Below the pieces are notes generated by a model, which worked only from the letters and a program-made list of their open reading frames with translations, was not told where the DNA came from and did no database searches. This document shows positions 60,901 to 64,000 of a stretch of 64,000 nt of DNA, piece after piece. Numbering within the stretch: position 1 is the first letter of the stretch; each line of letters begins with the position of its first letter. The translations under genes and the position numbers were made by a program. This DNA is from Lamellibrachia satsuma (Eukaryota; Annelida; Polychaeta; Sabellida; Siboglinidae): NCBI GenBank assembly GCA_033239005.1, contig BSQZ01000030.1, positions 4,896,001 to 4,960,000 of the forward strand, written 5' to 3'.

Positions 60901-62541
60901 TTACCTCAAGTATACGATCCATCTGATCTACATTTTACCTCAGGTATATGATCCATCTGATACATATCTTACCTCAGGTATACGATCCATCTGATCCACA
61001 TTGTACCTCAGGTATACGATCCATCTGATCCACATCTTACCTCAGGTATACGATCCATCTGATCCACATCTTACCTCAGGTATATGATCCATCTGATCCA
61101 TATCTTACCTCAGATATATGATCCAACTTATCCATATCTTACCTCAGGTATACGATCCATCTGATCCACATCTTACCTCAAGTATATGATCCATCTGATA
61201 TATATCTTACCTCAAGTATACGATCCATCTGATCTACATCTTACCTCAGGTATATGATCCATTTGATACATATCTTACCTCAGGTATACGATCCATCTGA
61301 TCCACATTGTACCTCAGGTATACGATCCAGCTAATCCACATGTCATCTCATGTATACGATCCATCTAATCCACATGTTATCTCATGTATACGATCCATCT
61401 GATCCACGTCTTTCCTCAGGTATATGATCCATCTGATTCATATCGTACATCAGGTATACGATCCATCTGATCCACTACCTCAGGTATACAATCCATCTGA
61501 TTCACATCTTACCTCAGGTATATGATCCATCTGATTCACATCTTACCTCAGGTATATGATCCATCTGCCACAAAAGTCTCATTGTCACCTGGAAGTACAT
61601 CGATCACGAGTTATAACATGATATATGCATTCAACGGTCACATTACCACAGTAGTCTGCCATGGTCAGTGTCACCCACTGTCATGTCATGGTCAGTGTCA
61701 CCCACTGTCATGTCATGGTCAGTGTCACCCACTGTCATGTCATGGTCGTTGTCACCCACTGTCATGTCATGGTCAGTGTCACCCACTGTCATGTCATGGT
61801 CGTTGTCACCCACTGTATTGTCATGGTCAGTGTCATCCACTGTCATGTCATGGTCATTGTCACCCACTGTATTGTCATGGTCAGTGTCACCCACTGTCAT
61901 GTCATGGTCAGTGTCATCCACTGTCATGTCATGGTCGTTGTCACCCACTGTATTGTCATGGTCAGTGTCATCCACTGTCATGTCATGGTCGGTGTCATCC
62001 ACTGTAATGTCATGGTCGGTGTCATCCACTGTCATGTCATGGTCAGTGTCATCCACTGTCATGTCATGGTCAGTGTCATCCACTGTCATGTCATGGTCAG
62101 TGTCATCCACTGTCATGTCATGGTCAGTGTCACCCACTGTCATGTCATGGTCAGTGTCATCCACTGTCATGTCATGGTCAGTGTCATCCACTGTCATGTC
62201 ATGGTCAGTGTCATCCACTGTCATGTCATGGTCGGTGTCACCCACTGTAATGTCATGGTCAGTGTCACCCATTGTCTATTTATTTATACATTCATATTTA
62301 TAGTAAGAAATCTTGTCAAATTAGACACTACAAAATAGTTCCACATCAAAATATTTTGGCATGTTCCTACACAGCCGAGTGAGAGCCCTGCTGCGTCACC
62401 ACCAGATGGCAGTGCTGACGTGCCAAGGACGCACACAATGTTTACAGTTACCTGTGAGTTCATGAACTGAAGCACAGAGGCTGTGAGGAAACGTTTTTTG
62501 CGCGATGCCAGATACAGCAGCCAACTGGTCTTATTGAACAC
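48828..62541 (-). CDS. GK5: Glycerol kinase 5-type FGGY carbohydrate kinase, C-terminal 392 residues in 12 exons (5' end outside window)
   Basis: FGGY-family kinase; by family it would phosphorylate glycerol or a related polyol with ATP, but GK5 substrate use is not settled by sequence. Exons in transcript order: 62541-62452, 61588-61547, 59861-59724, 58818-58745, 57534-57474, 56137-56011, 54390-54286, 53387-53337, one of two copies (52424-52381 or 52325-52282), 51877-51711, 49379-49246, 48973-48828. Total 1179 nt is open and ends at TGA. Motifs: FGTLDTWLLWKLTGKEVFAT, VADQQSAMFGQCC (Asp of ADQQ is the family's catalytic base), FSGLQ, LRAVLESLAFR and CDGGVSSNDF (FGGY C-terminal DGG motif). The helical end LANWQRAVQRSRSWYS matches GK5 rather than bacterial GlpK. 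Odd: the phosphate-binding GTG loop reads GGG. Orthology rests on remembered human GK5. Confidence 0.93.
49246..49379 (-). CDS. GK5: GK5 exon 11: DGG signature
   Basis: Acceptor TTGTTTGAG, donor GCCG|GTAGGT. Reads CDGGVSSNDFVLQLFSDLAD then CHLERSTHVDTTSLGVAFLA and GLAA. DGG..SN is the FGGY C-terminal signature; LG.A.LAGLA follows as in the family. The donor was chosen because it joins exon 12 in frame as AGVWDD. Confidence 0.92.
49390..49715. repeat. 21-bp tandem array, about 15 copies, GK5 intron
   Basis: Unit CATTCATACCGTGCCCTCCA plus A. It lies just upstream (transcript sense) of GK5 exon 11. Confidence 0.95.
49828..50888. repeat. 22-bp tandem array, about 48 copies, GK5 intron
   Basis: Unit GTGAACTGAGACAATGTGGG plus GA. 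AATGT, AACGT and AAAGT variants are mixed. Confidence 0.97.
50889..51414. other. GK5 intron 10, mostly non-repetitive
   Basis: Contains a short ~18-bp array (GTAATGTTATTACACAA type, about 50985-51065); the rest shows no recognisable feature. Confidence 0.6.
51415..51690. repeat. 23-bp tandem array, 12 copies, GK5 intron
   Basis: Unit GTTGGCTGGTAGGCAGCCGT plus GGT, just downstream (transcript sense) of GK5 exon 10. Confidence 0.95.
51711..51877 (-). CDS. GK5: GK5 exon 10
   Basis: Acceptor GCTCAACAG, donor CTCAG|GTAATT. Reads APVRDARAATLLIGLTRTTS, KSHILRAVLESLAFRLKLLY and DTMRRETPVPLSKLL. LRAVLESLAFR is the conserved helix before the DGG motif. A reading frame extends upstream of the acceptor, but the SGLQ|AP junction matches the family. 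Confidence 0.93.
51945..52275. repeat. Degenerate ~25-bp array, about 13 copies
   Basis: Variants of TACAAAGTCTGGGGTGTAAA and ACAGGG. Confidence 0.85.
52282..52325 (-). CDS. GK5: GK5 exon 9, copy B (44 nt, identical duplicate)
   Basis: Same 44 nt, same acceptor TTTTACTTTCAG and same donor GTAACACC as copy A. The gap between the copies is 55 nt, short for a spliceable intron. Which copy is used cannot be told from sequence; the encoded residues are the same. Confidence 0.75.
52381..52424 (-). CDS. GK5: GK5 exon 9, copy A (44 nt)
   Basis: Acceptor TTTTACTTTCAG, donor TTTACAG|GTAACA. Reads SDGLSFVSAFSGLQ after a split Asp codon, matching human SEGVCFVPSFSGLQ. An identical copy with the same splice sites lies 99 bp downstream. 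Because 44 is not divisible by three, only one copy can be included in a functional mRNA. Confidence 0.85.
52441..53160. other. GK5 intron 8, non-repetitive A/T-rich
   Basis: Only a short duplication (GTGAATATACCATTATAAAA, twice near 52850-52900). No other feature seen. Confidence 0.6.
53337..53387 (-). CDS. GK5: GK5 exon 8 (51 nt)
   Basis: Acceptor GTTTCCAG, donor TGCCAG|GTACTT. Reads LFDDVKELTNIAHSVP. The acceptor plus first exon bases is the unit of the ~25-bp array just upstream (53380-54275). Confidence 0.9.
53380..54275. repeat. ~25-bp junction-type array at the acceptor of GK5 exon 8, about 36 copies
   Basis: On the minus strand each unit has TTGTTTCCAG|GTCTGTTT (or TTTTCAG|GTCTGTTT), identical to the real acceptor and first 8 exon bases. 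Confidence 0.95.
54286..54390 (-). CDS. GK5: GK5 exon 7
   Basis: Acceptor GGGTTGCAG, donor TTTAG|GTAAGT. Reads LYPLIGWKIKSEVVYVAEGN then GGDCGLMIEWAKSL; matches human FYPLIGWKIGQEVV. Confidence 0.95.
54565..55990. repeat. 30-bp tandem array, about 48 copies, GK5 intron
   Basis: Unit TCCTTGTAACATCACTCAGG plus 10 bp, mixed CACACAGG / CACTCAGG / CAGTCAGA variants. Confidence 0.96.
56011..56137 (-). CDS. GK5: GK5 exon 6: ADQQ catalytic Asp and phosphate loop
   Basis: Acceptor TGTTGTAG, donor TCGCAG|GTGAGG. Reads VADQQSAMFGQCCYDTGEVK then CTLGGGAFITCNTGRTPHAS. The loop GGG stands where FGGY kinases, including human GK5, have GTG. Confidence 0.95.
56118..56635. repeat. 33-bp junction-type array at the acceptor of GK5 exon 6, about 15 copies
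   Basis: On the minus strand each unit is CATGTTGTAG|GTGGCTGACC followed by AACAG, that is the real acceptor and the first 15 exon bases (VADQQ). The unit includes an in-frame TAG. Confidence 0.96.
56630..57485. repeat. 34-bp junction-type array at the donor of GK5 exon 5, about 25 copies
   Basis: On the minus strand each unit has ACTGCTATA|GTGAGTACTT (GT(G)AGTACTT variants), against the real CACTGCAATA|GTGAGTACTT. The + strand motif TGATCTAGATCA is a perfect palindrome. Confidence 0.95.
57474..57534 (-). CDS. GK5: GK5 exon 5
   Basis: Acceptor GTTTTCAG, donor GCAATA|GTGAGT. Reads GLFGHCEERLFGARIPITAI after a split Ser codon; matches human FGSVDEEIFGVPIPIVAL. The donor context recurs in the 34-bp array at 56630-57485. 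Confidence 0.92.
57535..57884. other. GK5 intron 4, non-repetitive
   Basis: A/T-rich, no feature recognised. Confidence 0.6.
57885..57985. repeat. (TA)n / (AC)n microsatellite
   Basis: About 35 TA units with interruptions, then about seven AC. Confidence 0.97.
57986..58324. other. GK5 intron 4, non-repetitive part
   Basis: No feature recognised apart from one CCCTAACCC motif near 58035. Confidence 0.5.
58325..58695. repeat. 17-bp tandem array, about 22 copies
   Basis: Unit ACCTGTCCATAACAGAC, with CACAACAGAC variants. Confidence 0.97.
58745..58818 (-). CDS. GK5: GK5 exon 4
   Basis: Acceptor TGTGACAG, donor ACCAG|GTAATA. Reads MEWSDILLSLVGIPRNILPS then VKDT, aligned to human MCWSGMITSLISIPLSLLPP. 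The acceptor and exon start recur in the 49-bp array upstream. Confidence 0.93.
58800..59110. repeat. 49-bp junction-type array at the acceptor of GK5 exon 4, ~6 copies
   Basis: On the minus strand each copy has TGTGACAG|ACGGAGTGGAGTGACAT, against the real TGTGACAG|ATGGAGTGGAGTGACAT. Confidence 0.94.
59235..59530. repeat. 29-bp tandem array, 10 copies
   Basis: Unit AACATACAACAGAGCCCAGG plus 9 bp. Confidence 0.96.
59636..59740. repeat. ~25-bp junction-type array at the donor of GK5 exon 3, ~4-5 decayed copies
   Basis: Minus strand: ATCTCTTCCAG|GTATGTACA is the real donor; ATCTCTTC..(G/A)(G)TATGTACA variants follow, most with a damaged GT. Confidence 0.8.
59724..59861 (-). CDS. GK5: GK5 exon 3: FGTLDTW block
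   Basis: Acceptor CATTGCCAG, donor TTCCAG|GTATGT. Forty-six codons: LRARAKEGKVMFGTLDTWLL, WKLTGKEVFATDYSCASSTA, MYDLFQ. TDYSCAS corresponds to the substrate-side TD(Y/F).NAS motif of FGGY kinases. Confidence 0.95.
59905..60570. repeat. 33-bp tandem array, 20 copies
   Basis: Unit CAACAGTCAGTGTGTACATT plus 13 bp; contains the palindrome ATTGTATACAAT. Confidence 0.97.
60650..61570. repeat. 34-bp junction-type array at the donor of GK5 exon 2, about 26 copies
   Basis: Minus strand: each unit has GATGGATC(A/G)TATACCTGAG|GTAAG, a copy of the last ~20 exon bases plus a near-consensus donor. Confidence 0.95.
61547..61588 (-). CDS. GK5: GK5 exon 2 (42 nt microexon)
   Basis: Acceptor TACTTCCAG, donor CCTGAG|GTAAGA. 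Fourteen codons VTMRLLWQMDHIPE, matching human SLRLVWILQNLTE. Both junctions fall between codons. The exon end and donor are the unit of the 34-bp array at 60650-61570. Confidence 0.9.
61650..62275. repeat. 27-bp tandem array, about 23 copies
   Basis: Unit GTCATGGTCAGTGTCACCCA plus CTGTCAT. Open in all frames of both strands because 27 is divisible by three. Confidence 0.97.
62452..62541 (-). CDS. GK5: GK5 exon 1 of window
   Basis: On the minus strand, acceptor GTTTGTAG and donor CACAG|GTAACT. Thirty codons, VFNKTSWLLYLASRKKRFLT then ASVLQFMNSQ, matching the human RSKRLFTASLF region. Earlier exons lie beyond 64000. Confidence 0.88.
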
Positions 62542-62554
62542 CTACAAACTGACG

Positions 62555-62770
62555 TGGCATGACTGACACGTCTGACACAGTACAGTAATACAGATTTCTG
62601 ACATAGTTCCATATATGTCTGACACAGTGACACAGATGTCTAACAGTGACACAGACGTCTGACACAGTGACACAGAAGTCTCACAGTGACGCAAAGGTCT
62701 GACACAGCTGTCTGACACTGTGACACATATGTTTGACACATAGACACAGATGTTTGACAGGTAGCCCACT
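62555..62770. repeat. Degenerate ~20-bp array
   Basis: Variants of GACACAGTGACACAGATGTC. Confidence 0.85.
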
Positions 62771-63795
62771 CAGACTTCTGATCCACACAGGTAGCCGACA
62801 GCCATCTGACGCTGGCAGGTAGACCACTTAGACATCTGATGCTGGCAGGTAGCCCACACAGACATCTGACCCATGCAGGTAGCCCACACAGATGTCTGAC
62901 CCACACAGGTAGCCCACACAGACGTCTGACCCAGGCAGGTAGCCCACACAGACGTTTGACCCAGGCAGGTAGTCCACACAGACGTCTGACCCAGGCAGGT
63001 AGTCCACACAGATGTCTGACCCATGCAGGTAGACCACACAGACGTTTGACCCAGGCAGGGAGATCAGACAGATGTCTGACCCAGGCAGGTAGACCACACA
63101 GATGTCTGACCCAGGCAGGTAGACCACACAGACGTCTGACCCAGGCAGGTAGCCCACACAGACGTTTGACCCAGGCAGGTAGTCCACACAGACGTCTGAC
63201 CCACACAGGTAGACCAGACAGATGTCTGACCCACAAAGGTAGACCAGACAGATTTCTGACCCACACAGGTAGACCAGACAGATGTATGACCCACAAAGGT
63301 AGACCAGACAGATGTCTGACCCACAAAGGTAGACCAGACAGATGTCTGACCCACACAGGTAGACCAGACAGATGTCTGACCCACACAGGTAGACCAGACA
63401 GATGTCTGACCCACACAGGTAGACCAGACAGATGTCTGACCCACACAGGTAGACCAGACAGATGTCTGACCCACACAGGTAGACCAGACAGATGTCTGAC
63501 CCACACAGGTAGACCAGACAGATGTCTGACCCACACAGGTAGACCAGACAGATGTCTGACCCACACAGGTAGACCAGACAGATGTCTGACCCACAAAGGT
63601 AGACCAGACAGATGTCTGACCCACACAGGTAGACCAGACAGATGTCTGACCCACACAGGTAGACCAGACAGATGTCTGACCCACACAGGTAGACCAGACA
63701 GATGTCTGACCCACACAGGTAGACCAGACAGATGTCTGACCCACACAGGTAGACCAGACAGATGTCTGACCCACACAGGTAGACCAGACTGTACA
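62770..63795. repeat. 30-bp tandem array, 34 copies
   Basis: Unit ACCCACACAGGTAGACCAGA plus 10 bp. The half at 63200-63790 is almost uniform and the half at 62770-63200 is varied. Confidence 0.97.
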
Positions 63796-64000
63796 TAAAC
63801 CAGCTGTCACTGATGTCTCACTGACTCAATATCATAGAAATGTTGAAGTAGACTTAGAATGCTAATATTTAGAGTACTAATGCATAGAATGTGTAGAACA
63901 GTAGAGCAGTAATAATTCTTTTTCTTAATTAATTAAATGCTATAGTTGCCATTTTTTAATAAAAAAGTATTAATGTGTAGAGCAGTAATGTGTAGAGCAA
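63796..64000. other. GK5 upstream intron, A/T-rich end of window
   Basis: No exon recognised; TGTGTAGAGCAGTAA is repeated at the very end and may start another array. Confidence 0.5.

Noticed and set aside
62640..63798. Long open frames on both strands (GSDICLVYLC, HTGRPDRCLT)
   Set aside because: 30-bp array; every frame open because the unit is divisible by three.
1..64000. Assembly error as the cause of all arrays
   Set aside because: Cannot be excluded for array lengths, but splice-site copies with independent point variants and intact exon frames on both sides argue against pure artefact.

Overview
The window is animal (metazoan) nuclear DNA. It holds the 3' parts of two convergent, intron-rich protein genes, and about three quarters of it is tandem repeats (more than 60 separate arrays, units from 2 to about 99 bp). 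Evidence for a eukaryote: split coding sequence with GT..AG introns, poly(A) signals, a non-LTR retrotransposon and a piggyBac remnant. The two proteins are a USP9X/fat facets deubiquitinase and glycerol kinase 5. Divergence from the human proteins (remembered, not aligned by program) suggests an invertebrate, perhaps a lophotrochozoan; the species cannot be named from this.

Gene 1 (+ strand, 2855..47450): 23 exons encode the last 954 residues of a USP9X/FAF-type deubiquitinase, from inside the catalytic domain (the catalytic Cys box lies upstream of the window) through the His box to the stop. The exon lengths join in one frame without a stop (2866 nt). Gene 2 (- strand, 62541..48828): 12 exons encode the last 392 residues of a GK5-type FGGY carbohydrate kinase (1179 nt in frame), with the ADQQ and DGG motifs. 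The genes are tail to tail, 1377 bp between stop codons, and their 3' ends may overlap. Together the exons are about 6% of the window.

Layout: 1-2854 upstream intron with arrays and a piggyBac transposase remnant; 2855-9334 catalytic-domain exons; 10084-11309 a 5'-truncated CR1/L2/Jockey-like LINE; 12037-14085 a 67-bp array holding TTAGGGTTA; 19845-27170 a 7.3-kb, 26-bp array with higher-order structure; 31501-33320 a 9-bp array; 33560-40680 a 7.1-kb, 35/37-bp array; 40685-47450 last USP exons; 47451-48827 intergenic/UTR; 48828-62541 GK5; 62542-64000 GK5 intron.

The most unusual pattern: many arrays are not randomly placed in introns. About 18 of them are built from an exon-intron junction. 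The repeat unit contains the splice donor or acceptor, often with 10-30 nt of exon, and the copy touching the real exon is the outermost one. This occurs on both strands in both genes and yields tens to hundreds of near-perfect decoy splice sites. In GK5 a whole 44-nt exon with both splice sites is duplicated 99 bp away. Several junction arrays have units divisible by three and stay open, so use of a decoy site would lengthen the protein by a fixed peptide.
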